A stretch of DNA of 64,000 nucleotides from Ailurus styani (GCA_002007465.1 LNAC01000032.1:5510681-5574680), one strand, 5' to 3'; shown: positions 10,025 to 21,447, numbered from the stretch's first letter. Numbers and translations are program-made. Notes: generated by a model not told the origin, from the letters alone.

Positions 10025-11491
10025 TCAAGCACATTTAATTTTGACATATTTTAAATCATATGGACTCAATCAAGTTATATTTTTATAGAACTAATATTAG
10101 TATTTATGATAGCCTGCTTTGGCTTTTGGCCTTCAGGGGAAATTTTTCCTTTTATCACACAACTAAAATGTTTCTCATAGAAATACATGATAGTATTTCT
10201 TAATAGAAAATGAGTCATATTACCTGGAAATATGTATATGTTTAGAAAGCATCAAATACATGAAAACATTAGCAGAATCCATCCTTCTGTTTGGGGGTAG
10301 GACATTTAAGTTATTCATTACTAAGAACTCAAGTCAGATTCTTTGGAAAGTCTAATTCTCAGCCAATACTGGAAAAGTGTTGATGTAGATTATCACCAGA
10401 AACCAGTGCATTAAATTGAAGCTATGGCAATCTGGCCACATTAGACCATGAAGCTGGATGTGCGCATCTGAAATGGATCCATTTAACTTTTTAAGGGAAG
10501 AAGTTGAAATACCCTGAGGGTCTTCTTACAGAATACAAATTCACTGATGTGAAGACCTCAACATAAAATCCTTTCTTTTACTTCCTGGCTTTTTAACACC
10601 ACCCTTTCCTAAAGAAAGGATGAAAGCAGGAGAAAAGTAGACTGATAACTTGGAAAAAGAGGCAATGTTTATAGAAAAGAGAGTGTCATTTTAAGATCAA
10701 CAAATGACGAATGATGGCTGCCCGTCAGAATTCTAGAAATTCTTTATGCTTCCGTTTGAGAAAAAAGAAGCCCACATATTTATGTTGAATACATAAACAT
10801 ATCTATGTATGCTCTCTGTCTCTGTGCGTCTCTGTGTCTCTCTCTCACACATCTGCGAGTGTGTGCAAGCCCAGTGGTTACAAGACATAAATAATTCTGT
10901 TCTTCCCATTGAAATCTTTGGTTAAGTTTCTTTCAGGGTCCTGGACTACTACGGTGGCAGCTCTGTAGCTGCCCATGATAGGATACGTTGGGGGTTATTT
11001 TCACCAAGCTAAAATGGAAGGGAATAGAAGTGAAACACCAAAGAGCATAGGCTCAGAGCTGAGCTGAGCTAGTTGGATTCCCTTTCCCAGAGCCTTCACA
11101 GACAGCCTGACTTAGATTTCAACCAGATCTCAAGGACAATATAAGATTCTGTATCTCAGAACTGTATCAGGACTTCATCCTAGAAAAGTGATTTCAATCC
11201 AGATTGTTGAAAACAAGGCCTACGTTGTGATTAAAGTGCCCCCAAGATCCAAAAGTATGCCTAGAAAGTGACAAAAGAGTGAGGTTCTGGGGGTCTGGAG
11301 AGGGAGCCGGGCAGGGGGTGGTTTTAGCAGCCTAAGTCCCCCAACAAATTATCCTTTCTTTTCCATTTCCATGACTACTATTCAGTTTTTTGGCCAAGAA
11401 CCTAGGTATAGGATAATAAGCTCCTAAATTAACCTCCCAGTCCTGGTATTATCTCTCTCTGCTCCTTACTTCATGATTAGATTAATTATTT
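10025..11491. other. Unassigned sequence
   Basis: No recognised element over about 1.5 kb, apart from a low-complexity TCTG/TCTC stretch near 10809-10866. No credible gene. Confidence 0.4.
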
Positions 11492-11610
11492 CATTTATTT
11501 TTTTTTATTATTTTTTAATTAACATATAATGTATTTGTTTCAGGGGTACAGGTCTGTGATTCCTCAGTCTCACGATTCACAGCGCTCACCATAGCACATA
11601 CCCTCCCCTC
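11492..11610 (-). mobile_element. Carnivore L1 3' end, 5'-truncated (antisense)
   Basis: In reverse: a poly-A tail (T-rich 11495-11516), then 'taattaacatataatgtatttgtttcaggggtacag', 'tctgtgattcctcagtctcac' and 'agcgctcaccatagcacataccctcccc'. This is the terminal ~110 bp of the 3' UTR. No clear target duplication. Confidence 0.85.
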
Positions 11611-11612
11611 TA

Positions 11613-12160
11613 AAACTCAGCGTTTAACCTACATTGCTACATCACTACATTGCTCTGAATCCGTAGGGATCCTGGAAAATAAAGTCCAAACTCTTACTAG
11701 TTATTCACATCCAAAACAATTTAAAATTTGAAAACCTAGGGGAGCCATGAAGAAAAACAATGTTATGACCATTGAGATCTAGTCCTTAACAACTTGCCAG
11801 TTGTATTTATGTGTATGATCTCATCATAGCATTAAAACAACCCTATAGAAAGGTGGTATTTATTATAAATATCACTGTTACCATGTTTCGTTACCTCAGC
11901 ATAAATGGTGCATTGTGCACTGTGCATGGTGCTGGGCTGAGGGGAATGTGACACAGAAAGAGCAAGCAGAGAGATTTGCAAAGTTGCTTAGGGTCTAGGG
12001 AAGGGCTGCTGTGTGCCATCAAAGGAGTTAATTTCTTGGCCCCTCAGAAGAGCAACAGCGGCAAATATGTGAATTTCTCAGGACAAGTGGGCTTCTTCAG
12101 AGGAGGGAATGGCTTTGCCTTTAGGGATAAGTAATTTGCTTGAAAGAAGTTGGCACTGTA
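11613..12160. other. Unassigned sequence
   Basis: No recognised repeat or gene. Confidence 0.4.
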
Positions 12161-12171
12161 AGATTTTAACG

Positions 12172-12372
12172 TTGGGCAGTTAGTTAGACCTCTGACTCTT
12201 GGTTTCGACTCAGGTCATGACCTCAGGGTCCTGAGATCCAGCCCCATGTCAGACTCTGTGCTCAGCATGGAGTCTGCTTAAGTTTCTCCCTCTTCCTCTG
12301 AACCTCCGCTCACCCCCAACCCCTGTGCTCATGCTCTCTCTCGCAAATAAATAAGTAAATATTTTTAAAAAG
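12172..12372 (+). mobile_element. CAN-SINE (SINEC), head-truncated
   Basis: The first ~10 bp of the tRNA head are missing or degraded: it begins 'ttgggcagttagttagacc'. The rest is typical ('ctcaggtcatgacctcagggtcctgagatcc', CT-rich middle, 'aaataaataagtaaat'). Target duplication agattttaacg (12161-12171) and agattttaatg (12373-12383), one mismatch. Confidence 0.93.
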
Positions 12373-12383
12373 AGATTTTAATG

Positions 12384-13261
12384 CTTATGGCTTTGTGGTG
12401 TTGTTGCATGGTAGGAATTGAAAGTTATGAGAGGCGGAATTCAGGGAGACAAAGTACAGAAGTGACTTAGGCTAGAACCTGTTTTTTAGTCTCCCTACCT
12501 CTTTCTCACCAGCCCTGTCTCCTCTATTACTTCCTGACAGAAAGAGCCCTGACCATTCAGATCTGTCCCATAGCTGTCCCCTCCAAATGTCTTGCTCCTC
12601 TAAGTCTCCTTGCCTTTTTCTTATGTGACATAAAGGATAATTGTTAGCCTTAGATTACACTTACTCAGTATACCTAGAGAAGGAGCTTAAGAATACTCAG
12701 AAGTAAGAACTGGCAAAAACGAAAAAGTTGGATAAAATATCTAGGGAAAAGCTTGTCTTTCTGTTTTTCTTATATTGTATCTGCCTTTCCCTATATGCCT
12801 GTCCCATTATTCTCACTACCCACTGCTGATTCCTCCTCCATGGTCCATAGTCCAAATCCAAATAATTGGCTTTGTTAATTACCAGTATTAATCACTTGCA
12901 GAGCACTTCGTGCAAAGCTTCTTCATGAATCACTGACAAGACTGCAGGTAGCTCACCTTTGTATCAAGTACCCACCCTTAGTCCAATACATGAGCTTAAA
13001 CATGAGTTTCAGGTGAAACGAGTATACCTAGAATAAGGTGACCATGATATCATGAGTGACATGTCCAGTAAATGGCCCTTCCTGTATTGCCCCTTCTTTC
13101 TCTCCTTCTGACCCACGTGTTACACAAAGCTTTCAGAGAACAGTTCTATTATTTCTCTCCTTCAGGAGTCCTCTCACCTTCACCTGACCCAGGTCACAGC
13201 CGGGGGTAGTAATAAGAATAGGAGGCTCAACATCCCACAGATCTCACAACCATCCTATCTT
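12384..13261. other. Unassigned sequence
   Basis: No recognised element; pyrimidine-rich in parts (12480-12620). No credible gene. Confidence 0.4.
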
Positions 13262-13440
13262 AACTAGTGCTTCATAACTTCAGTGAGCACAGGAAGCACC
13301 CAGAAAGCTGACTGCAACACACATCTAGGCCCCAGTCCCAGAAATCTGACTCAATACGTCTGGATCAGGCCTGGAAATTTGCATTTCTGACAAACTCCCA
13401 GGTGATCCTGATGCTGTTTGTCCATGGAACCCACTTTGAT
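13262..13440 (+). mobile_element. MER5A-type hAT-Charlie fossil
   Basis: Core landmarks of this small non-autonomous hAT element are present: 'cacccagaaagctgact', 'ctaggccccagtcccagaaatctgactcaatacgtctg', 'gcctggaaatttgcatttctgacaaactcccaggtgatcctgatgctg' and 'ggaacccactttgattac'. Terminal repeats are eroded. Confidence 0.85.
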
Positions 13441-13464
13441 TACAACTATCTTCCTTCACTCATC

Positions 13465-13550
13465 TCCCAGGTGCATGGGTTTGGACATGTTACTTAGTCT
13501 CTTAACTGTAAGATGGGGATGCTAATAGTATTTCATTGGACTGTTATGCA
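13465..13550 (+). repeat. MIR core fragment
   Basis: Short match to the MIR middle: 'ggacatgttacttagtctcttaactgtaagatggggatgctaatagta'. Flanks are lost. Confidence 0.6.
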
Positions 13551-13812
13551 ATTTACACAAATCAAAATATATTCTGTTTCTATATACTGGCAATAAAAAT
13601 TAATTGGTCCACTTTCCCTTTTTCTGATTTTTCTTATTCAATCAACAATATTAATTCAGTATCTGTTGTATGGTACTTCCTTAAAATTAATTTAACACAG
13701 ATATAAATTTAGATGGTGGTATGTTGTGGCTCTCCAAGTAGATTATAAGTCACCCAGGAGGTGGCATAGCCCCCACAAGTGCTTTGATACAGTATGCATT
13801 TCTGGCCCTCTG

Positions 13813-14075
13813 TGGAGAGGCAGTGAGGTAACAGGGTTAAGAACAGGGAATGCTGACACCCAAGTGCCTCCCTGTGAACCGAAGCTCTACAACCTGAACT
13901 GTGTGACCTCCGGCAAGTTACGTAGCCTCTTCCTCAGTTTCACACTTTGTAAACTGGGGATGCTGATACTAGCTTCTCCAAGGTTTGCTGTATTAAATGA
14001 GGCAATGTATGCAAGCACTTGAAAAAGTGCTTTACCTAGAGTAAGAATACAATCTGTAGGTGTTAGTTATTATTA
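13813..14075 (+). repeat. MIR, nearly full length
   Basis: tRNA-derived 5' part ('aggtaacagggttaagaacaggga'), core ('aactgtgtgacctccggcaagttacgtagcctcttcctcag', 'tttgtaaactggggatgctgatact') and 3' part ('attaaatgaggcaatgtatgcaagcactt') occur in order. An open frame across it (13726-14022) is incidental. Confidence 0.85.
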
Positions 14076-14132
14076 AACTCATTTTGCAATTTCTCCCAGT
14101 AGAAAAACCAAACATTTTAAAAATATGGATCA

Positions 14133-14331
14133 GGGACGCCTGGGTGGCTCAGTGGGTTAAGCCTCTGGCTTCGGCTCAGGTCATGATCTCAGGGTCCTGG
14201 GATGGAGGCCCGCATCGGGCTCTCTGCTCAAGAGGGAACCTTCTTCCCCCTCTCTCTCTCTGCCTGCCTCTCAGCCTACTTGTGATCTCTCTTTGTCAAA
14301 TAAATAAATAAAATCTTTAAAAAAATAAAAT
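14133..14331 (+). mobile_element. CAN-SINE (SINEC), young copy
   Basis: Complete SINE: 'gggacgcctgggtggctcagtgggttaagcctctgg', 'gggatggaggcccgcatcgggctctctgc', 'tgcctgcctctcagcctacttgtgatctctc', 'aaataaataaataaaatc' and an A-rich tail. Perfect 14-bp target duplication aaaaatatggatca at 14119-14132 and 14332-14345. The intact duplication and low divergence mark a recent insertion, possibly lineage-specific. Confidence 0.97.
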
Positions 14332-14345
14332 AAAAATATGGATCA

Positions 14346-14869
14346 ATGTGGACAGAAGAGGTAGTATAAAATGCACTACTAAAAAATATTTTTCATTTTG
14401 AAGTCTCACTAAGCAAAGTTCAGTTTTCAGATTGCTCTGGGTTCACAGATATAAGTTCACGTACATAAATCCTCAGCCTATATGCTGACTATTGCCACGT
14501 ATTTGAAGATAATTCTAAACATTTAAATCTCCTTCAAATTTATATCAGCTGCAAGTATCAAAGATGATCTCATCATCTTCACTCATGGTACACAGCTACT
14601 TTGTTAAATACCTTTCCTGAGCATCTGCTTCCTAGAAATTATAAAAAGTGGCCTTAGGGTATGACTAAAAAAGAAAACTCGTGTGCAAAGCTGTAAACCA
14701 TTGAATCAGCTTTTGTATGAACACGATGGTTGAAGGATTAAAATATACCCATTGCCATAATACTTCCTTCACTGCTTTGTAACTGTTTATTCATCCCCCA
14801 CCCCCACCAAATTGTAACTTATTCAATCATGTGCATTGTACTTTTTCCATAAGCCAGTAAGAGTGCAGA
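14346..14869. other. Unassigned sequence
   Basis: No recognised repeat or gene. Confidence 0.4.
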
Positions 14870-15090
14870 TATCACAACAGAAAGAAAACAAATTTTAGAG
14901 TCAGTCTGCTGTGACTTTAAGTCAGATCTTCTTCAAACCAGCTATGTATAAATGGGGAAGTACAAAAAGGAAATAAAACTTGTGGATAGTATCACTTACC
15001 ATCGAAGTATCATAGCAAAGATAACATTTGACAATGTATGTATAAGCACTTGGCTCAGAATGGGTATTCAATTAATAGTAGTTACTATTC
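14870..15090 (+). repeat. MIR, diverged
   Basis: Weak MIR pattern: 'ttagagtcagtctgctgtgactttaagtcag', 'aaccagctatgtataaa', and a 3' end 'gcacttggctcagaatgggtattcaattaatagtag'. Confidence 0.5.
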
Positions 15091-15390
15091 TTTCTTGTAT
15101 TCTTGGCATCTACCATGGTGAGTAATATAGCGTAGGCACTTGAAAATGTTTCTTGAAATAATCAATGTATAAATTCAGCAGCTTGGTAGTGCTTCGTTTT
15201 CAATGTTGATTAATTCCGGATCACAAATCAGCATGTTCCATAGCACCAAGTCACTAAGTCACAGTTCCCCCCACATTTTCCCTGGAAAATTATGACAGTT
15301 GCAGTTCCCTTCAGTTCATTGGGTGAATAACCTAATTATTTTGTGGGTTAGTTCAACCCAAGGACTCAATCATATAAGAAATTCTGACTC

Positions 15391-15595
15391 GGGTGCCTGG
15401 GTGGCTCAGTGGGTTAAAGCCTCTGCTTTCAGCTCAGGTCATGATCTCAGCGTCCTGGGATGGAGGCCCGCATCGGGCTCTCTGCTCAGCATGGAGCCTG
15501 CTTCCTCCTCTCCCTGTCTCTCTGTCTGCCTCTCTGCCTACTTGTAATCTCTCTCTCTCTGGGTCAAATAAATAAATAAAATCTTAAAAAAAAAA
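15391..15595 (+). mobile_element. CAN-SINE (SINEC), young subfamily
   Basis: Full-length copy with 'gggttaaagcctctgc', 'gggatggaggcccgcatcggg' and 'tctgcctctctgcctacttgtaatctctc'. Its A10 tail (15586-15595) is followed directly by T9 (15596-15604). The target duplication is short or degraded ('tctgactc' at about 15383-15390, 'tttgactct' at about 15602-15610). Confidence 0.95.
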
Positions 15596-15604
15596 TTTTT
15601 TTTT

Positions 15605-16089
15605 GACTCTACTCTTATGCCTCTCTAAGAGATCTTTTTCCTATTTCTGTTTTGTCTCCATGGAAGGCAATAAAATTTACTTCATTTCAATAGGATAAAC
15701 ACCATTTAAGAGCAACTTTATTACAATAGGATAAACCCCATCTAAAAGGAACTTCTGAGGGAATTCCAAACTAGCATGTGCTACAATGACCATAATTATT
15801 GGTTGCATTCTCTGGATCAGTTATTTGAAATATTTCCAGGCCTCAGATTTCACATTGGTCTAATAGTAATGATAATATTCACTAAACTGTGCTATAATGA
15901 GATTTATAAGTCTATCTAGCTCTTTTCCTGGCTCTTCCTTTTTATTTACTACAGCTAACTATTGAAGAAATCTTTATTATCCTTTTTCCTTCTGTTTAGA
16001 TAGTCAAAATATTTATCGGTATGGATTGCCTCATATGTGAAGCTCCCATGCAGTTTTATATATTGCCTTAGAGCCAGGCAGTGTGGATG
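15605..16089. other. Unassigned sequence
   Basis: A possible MIR core scrap at about 15835-15915 ('ggcctcagatttcacattggtctaatagtaatgataat'). A short direct repeat, 'aataggataaac-cc-t--aa', occurs at about 15689-15710 and 15725-15746. Nothing else recognised. Confidence 0.4.
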
Positions 16090-16478
16090 TGGCAGAGTCC
16101 ACCACCTGTACATTGAAAGCCACACACTCTTCCTAGACTACATGGTACCGGGGCCTAGAAAGAGCTGCCCTGCCAAGGTGACACTCATTTAGGCATGGCC
16201 ATGTGACTAGTTCTGTCCAAAGAAATGTATCCCAGCCTGGTTAGGCAGTGCGCATGCCCTCTCCACCCTCTCTTCCCCATCTGCCAGCTGGATGCAGAGG
16301 ACTTGAAGACCCCAGGAAAGGGTGGGACTCTAATCCTGGATCACTGAGTAGGGAAAAGCCTCTGTTGAAAGGGAAAATTGTACCAAACCATTACATGAAT
16401 GAGAAAGACTTTTTGTGTGTGTGTGTTGAGCAACTAATATTTGGGGGTTTGTTAGAACACCTAGCATTACCTTAACAC
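16090..16478 (+). repeat. MaLR-type LTR, diverged
   Basis: Matches an old LTR layout: 'gccatgtgactagttctgtccaaagaaatgt', 'atctgccagctggatgcagagg', 'tggatcactgagtag', 'acatgaatgagaaagactt', then '(gt)n tgttgagcaact...atttgggggtttgtta' and 'acacctagcattacctta'. A (GT)6 run sits where the LTR normally reads 'attgtgttaagccac'. Solitary; no internal region. Confidence 0.55.
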
Positions 16479-16899
16479 AGTTTTTTCCAGGGTAGCTATG
16501 GTATTTCTTAAAGTGTACATAAACCTGAAAGAAGACTTGATACTGAGAAAGGAGTAACACACTGTTAGATAAGTAGTAATAAGTGGAAGTTATACATTTC
16601 CAACCTTCAAGTTACAGGGAGCCTGCAGCGGTGCTTAATTTGGACTGCAGTCTTTACTAATATTGAATTAGCTGCCAACATGTTCTAAATAGCAGATTTT
16701 GCATAAAAATCTGAATGTTCAGCCTCTTTTAAAAATTCATAGGGTTTGATTACACTGTGCCCATGATCCTTCAATGCACCAATCAGCCACAGATGACGAA
16801 TAGGTGACCAGAAGGTTCTGACCATTTCCTGGAATCTCTTCAGTTAAGCTTGTGTCAAACTTATGGATTCCATGAGATAGAGTCTAAACAGGATTACAG

Positions 16900-17330
16900 A
16901 AACCCAAACTGTAATATAGGGACCTAGCTACACAGCTAATGGAGGAGAAGAGAGAATCACAAGGGACTGTGAAATAAACCAGAGAGTGACACAGTAAGGA
17001 GGTACTACTACCATCTGGCCAGAGAGAAAAAGGATACAGTGTTGCAGGAGCCATGGCTCCAGAAGGGTACTGGAACCCACAGGAGATGTGGTGGCTAGAG
17101 AAGCTAGTAGAGGCAGAGAAAGGAAGGCAGGAAGAACTTGGCTTCCCTCTTTATCTTGCTCTCAAGTCTTCCACCGTTGACTTCACCCTGCATAAAGCCA
17201 GCTTACTCAGGAGCCTGGGAATGCATCCTGCAGGGGTGAACCCTTCTCTGATACACAGCAGAGCAAGAAAAAGACCCAGGTATCTGAAGGCAAGCAAGCC
17301 CAGAACCTAGATACTCATCTACTTTCATCA
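16900..17330 (+). repeat. Probable interspersed repeat, family not identified
   Basis: This segment ('gtgttgcaggagccatggctccagaagggtactgg', 'gcctgggaatgcatcctgcaggggtgaaccc', 'agcagagcaagaaaaagac') feels like a dispersed mammalian repeat I have seen in other loci, but I cannot name it. An 85-codon frame (17053-17310) crosses it without recognisable domains. Confidence 0.35.
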
Positions 17331-17579
17331 TTTATATTGTCTCCCTGATCCCTGTCAAGATTCAGCCTGTCATGTCTGTTTCAGCGTGAGAAGGTACCCC
17401 TTTTAATGTCTTTTCAGAGGAGTGGCAACTTTCCCACTTCTTTCTCTTCTTGTTTCAGTGCAGTAATATTGAGAAAACACTATTTGGTTTCCTAATTTAA
17501 ACTGCATTTTCATATGACATGAGAATACTTTCTCTAATCTTAAGAGTTATGTCAGGATAAGATAGAAAAATATGTACGA

Positions 17580-17770
17580 CAGCAATGGCTATCATTTACG
17601 GAATGCCTACTGCGTATCAGGCCCTGTATTGTGTGGCTAATTATAACAACAATATTGCAAAGTCAGTATTATTCTCCTCATTTTACTGAAAAGAAGCCTG
17701 AATCTCAGGTGGGTTAAGGAAATTTCCAAGGTCACATAACTGAGAAGTAGCAGAATAGAATTCCAACCCA
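17580..17770 (-). repeat. MIR (antisense), well preserved
   Basis: Antisense MIR order: 'tttacggaatgcctactgcgtatcaggccctg', 'tattattctcctcattttactgaaaagaagcctgaatctcagg', 'aaggtcacataactgagaagtagcagaatagaattccaacccaggtcagctagac'. Confidence 0.8.
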
Positions 17771-18218
17771 GGTCAGCTAGACTACTTTAGACACTGCTTG
17801 ATTATTGTCCTTATTCATCCTACCTCTTAGGGTAATCTTATTTTTCTTCCTGTGGAATTCTTGGTATATGGTTGTCCTGAATGCCTGATAACCACCTGCC
17901 TTATTTAGATGCCTGACTGATGTGATTGCATAATATAACTCTGCTTGTATGTACAATAGCAAATAAATCCTTTGACTAAGAAACTTTGCTGATAAGGCCA
18001 AACACACTTGTATGAAAGAAAAATGTGTTTGTTAAGGGAAACTGGGATTCTAGTTCAGGATACACCAATAGATGGCTTCCAACATGTATATTGTTACTAT
18101 ACTGACAAAGATATAGATACTGAGAGACACAGGAAGGCTCCAAGAATGTTTTTGGAGAATACATAGAGAAGATTAAGGGATGAAAAAGATTCCATACTGG
18201 GGTTGTTACAGAGGTAAA
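17771..18218. other. Unassigned sequence
   Basis: No recognised repeat or gene. Antisense open frames of 76 and 118 codons (17777-18007, 17976-18332) include the ATT repeat translated as Asn/Tyr runs and are not credible genes. Confidence 0.4.
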
Positions 18219-18262
18219 ATAATAATAATTATTATTATTATTATAATAATTATTATTATTAT
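18219..18262. repeat. (AAT)n/(ATT)n imperfect palindrome
   Basis: AAT units switch to ATT units and back twice, giving AT-only self-complementary blocks that could fold into hairpins. Confidence 0.9.
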
Positions 18263-18611
18263 AACAAACACAACAACCAGTTTTAGTTATCTTAGAAATT
18301 AAGTATGTGATATTTTGCTTTCCCCCTCTCATCTATTATTTTATTCGCTACCCAAAATGGATAACCCAGTGAGTACTAGAGTACCTGGCTTTTCAAAGCT
18401 CATGAATAAAATCCAATTCTTACAAAGGCTGTTTTAGTTTTTCTTGCATTTGATTTTTCTCCTGTGTTTCACATTAATGGCCCCTCCATTCTGTATGAAA
18501 TTCTTTCCTTTCATTTTTTTTTTCCAGACACTGCCTGCTTTCAGGTCTCCTCCATCTTGAGCACAGTTGTCCAAATTCCCTAATGTGTCTTCTCTCATTC
18601 CTCTGGGAGGT
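18263..18611. other. Unassigned sequence
   Basis: No recognised repeat or gene. Confidence 0.4.
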
Positions 18612-18740
18612 AGTGCAGTATAGTGTGGTGGTTCTGAGCACGTGCTCTGGAGCTAGACCTCCTGGGTATGAATCCTGGCTCTGTACTTACTAGCTGTCTG
18701 TCCTTGGGCTGGTTACCAAACTTCCCCTTAATAGGCACTT
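18612..18740 (+). repeat. MIR 5' half, well preserved
   Basis: Reads 'agtgcagtatagtgtggtggttctgagcacgtgctctggagctagacctcctgggtatgaatcctggctctg', then 'cttactagctgtctgtccttgggctggttaccaaactt'. The tRNA-derived A and B box regions and the start of the core are clear. Confidence 0.88.
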
Positions 18741-19859
18741 GTGGCATAGAATGTACATTAAGATTGGAAAAGTATAATTTTGATGTCTAATATAAACAAG
18801 AATCTAGATATTTAGCAAATCTATACAAAATCCTCAGACATACTTAATTTAAGCTTACAAAGCACATGCATAATGTCAAATCGTCTTTGGGTAAGACATA
18901 AAGAAAGGGCGTTTGTGTGTTTGTAAATGAGTGAGTCTAGAGAGCTAGCTATGTTGTGGTTCAGGGTAGATCCTGGGTTTTTCACTCATTCTGTGAGGTC
19001 ACAAGGACCAGGTTCTTTCTGTATACTTAACTGCCCACACTCAGATTCCATTCTCGGGTGGTTTTCTTACTGTGGCAAATTTGCCACCAGTGGTAATCTG
19101 GGCTTTCTGCCTATTCATGCGGCTTGGGTCAGGGGAGTGTCAGGGGGTGAGGAGAGGTCAAGAGTAAAGAGAGGAGATCCTGAGTTCCTGACAGGGATTC
19201 CTTTCCCTATGATTAGATGATTTTAATTTCTACAAGGGAGATGGGGGAAAAAAGATTAATTACCTTCTGTATGCAACTAATAAAAATGGAGGCCAACTGA
19301 AAAACAAAACAAAAACAAAGGCTATACTAGAGATTACTATCTGAATATCAATTCTGTTATGGAAAAAATATACTATGAGTAACTAATAAACGTTTCCCTT
19401 TTTACACCTGCCTCAACCAGAAAAAGTATTTCCTGCAGTCATTCAATGTAGAAGGCATGTACAATTACAATGGAGTAGAAAGCCAACTGAATTCTATTGA
19501 GGTATCTTCAAATTCATATCACACACAAAAAAACACAAGTATGACTTAGTTGCCTATGAATTAATATTGGAAAATGAAAGATAAATGACACTTCTCAGAC
19601 TGACTTTTAGAAGACCAGCAGTATTATAAAGCTCTAGAAATACTTTGTAGGCCTCTAAACCCCTCCAAGATTATGGTCTCATGTTTCAAGCGTAACTTGG
19701 ATTTGTAAATTAATTTTATAGACCAATGAGGGTGTCTACAGTTTTTACAGAATTATTAATGAATGTGAGAAATGCAGCAGGCAGAACATATTTGATTTTA
19801 GTAATCTGAGATAGAATCTTAAAATTAAGTTGTGTTGAATATTCTGGTGCCTCCAGAAA
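18741..19859. other. Unassigned sequence
   Basis: No recognised repeat or gene. A 97-codon frame (18927-19220) lacks any recognisable domain. Confidence 0.4.
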
Positions 19860-20110
19860 AGAAAATTGATAGAAGAACTGTAAATGAGGAGTAATGATGA
19901 ATAATGCTATTTTATTTTGAAGAAATATCCAACCAAGTCATGAAGGGATTGATGTTAAGTATAGTCATGTTTAATATCTACATTAATCACCTGGAAATGG
20001 GAGTAAACAATATGTTAATGAAATTTGCAGATGATACTTAAATTGAAGGGTGTCGTTAGCATGCATAACGACAATATGGATAAATGATTATGAGAGTATA
20101 TGTGAGCAAA
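19860..20110 (+). mobile_element. CR1/L3-type LINE fossil (RT palm motif)
   Basis: In the frame starting at 19973 the conceptual product is NIYINHLEMGVNNMLMKFAD, followed by D-T and a stop at 20039-20041. This matches the reverse transcriptase active-site block of CR1/L3 LINEs (hydrophobic-x-NDL...FADDTK). The catalytic FADD is intact at 20024-20035. The element is otherwise too diverged to bound. CR1/L3 is among the oldest LINE lineages in mammals, and no other copy was recognised here. Confidence 0.7.
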
Positions 20111-21232
20111 AATGACCTTTTACTTTGAAAAACCAGATGAATGAAATGGCACAATTTTTTAAGAAAGTCACCCTATGAAAGGAAAGGTAAGGCATAGATA
20201 ACATAGAGAAAGAATTTAACATCTAGTTATGAAAGATTTGACTTTGGTAATAGTGTAATGGAGGCAGAATCTAATATAATATTTGAGTACTAGCTATGTT
20301 ATTTGTTCTCTTTACAATGGGAGGAAAACACTGTTTCTCTTTATATTTCTGATGACACCAATATTTAAATATTGAAAACAATCTGGTGTTTATCAATACA
20401 CCCCAAAATAAGAAAACAGAATTAAATACATCTGAAACGACATGGGGAGTAAAAATAATTAAGGAGTTAACCTGATGAACTTCTAAGAAAAGATTAAAAT
20501 AATTAATCTTATAGTCTGCAAACCCAAGAAAAGTAAGTACAAGGGACAGTATGTAATAACTTTCTTCACTAAAGAATAGGACAGTAAAACTCCATTCATT
20601 CAAATTGCTAGATACAAAACAGAAACCAAACAAAACCAAAAACAAAAAAACGTAGTGCTAGGCATTCCTCTGAATACTCCAGATTATCTAGTATTTCATG
20701 AAAACGACAACTATGATGATATCTCTGACAGAATGGTAAACAAGCATCTGTAACACGTTATACAGCTATTTACCATGTAATCATTTGGTGTATTCCAGGG
20801 GCCATGTGGCAAAAGGAAGATAATGAAATAAGAATCAGTTATAATACCAGTAACCGCTGAACAGTTGGATAAACAGTCGTCCAGAAGCAGTTTGGACAGT
20901 GCTACCTTGGTCATGAGAGCAGGTGGACCTTTTCTCACCAACTTTTAGTTGTGGCTACAAAACCAGTGCCATTGAGATGATCCCTCTGACAAAAGCTCAA
21001 AGAAAACAACAGCATTTTATTTTTCCACTTCTTCATTCTTTGAAAAACTTATATGCTTATGTTGCTCAACAGTTGTTTCCAAAAGTTAGTGTCTTACACA
21101 TGTATTTCTTTTTTTCTTATGCTTTTCTTTGTTTTTATCCTGGAAAATACAAATGTCAAATGTGTGCAACAGTTACAGTAGCAAGAGTCTTGTCCTATAA
21201 ACATAGGTGGCTCACCCTGTTTAGGAAGAATT
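20111..21232. other. Unassigned sequence
   Basis: May include more of the CR1/L3 element at its left end. A 124-codon antisense frame (20271-20645) is hydrophobic and low-complexity and shows no domain. No other element recognised. Confidence 0.35.
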
Positions 21233-21246
21233 AATTTTAACAACCA

Positions 21247-21447
21247 GGCACCTGGGTGGCTCAGTCAGTTAAGCCTCCTCTGCCCACAGCTCAGGTCCTG
21301 GGATGGAGTCTTGCATCGGGCTCCCTGCTCAGCAGGGAGCCTGCTTCTCCCTCTTGCTCTGCCCCATCCCCCACTTCTGCTCTCTCGTGCACACTCTCTC
21401 TCTTTCTCTCTCTCCCTCCAAAATAAATAAATAAAATCTTTTTAAAA
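21247..21447 (+). mobile_element. CAN-SINE (SINEC) with internal deletion
   Basis: Head 'ggcacctgggtggctcagtcagttaagcc', but it jumps from 'cagctcaggtc' to 'ctgggatggagtcttgcatcggg': the usual 'atgatctcagggt' block between two 'ggtc' words is missing. The rest is typical. Target duplication aattttaacaacca (21233-21246) versus aatttaacaacaacca (21448-21463), differing by small indels. Confidence 0.93.

Noticed and set aside
17976..18332. 118-codon antisense frame with Asn/Tyr runs
   Set aside because: Created by the AAT/ATT repeat; no domain.
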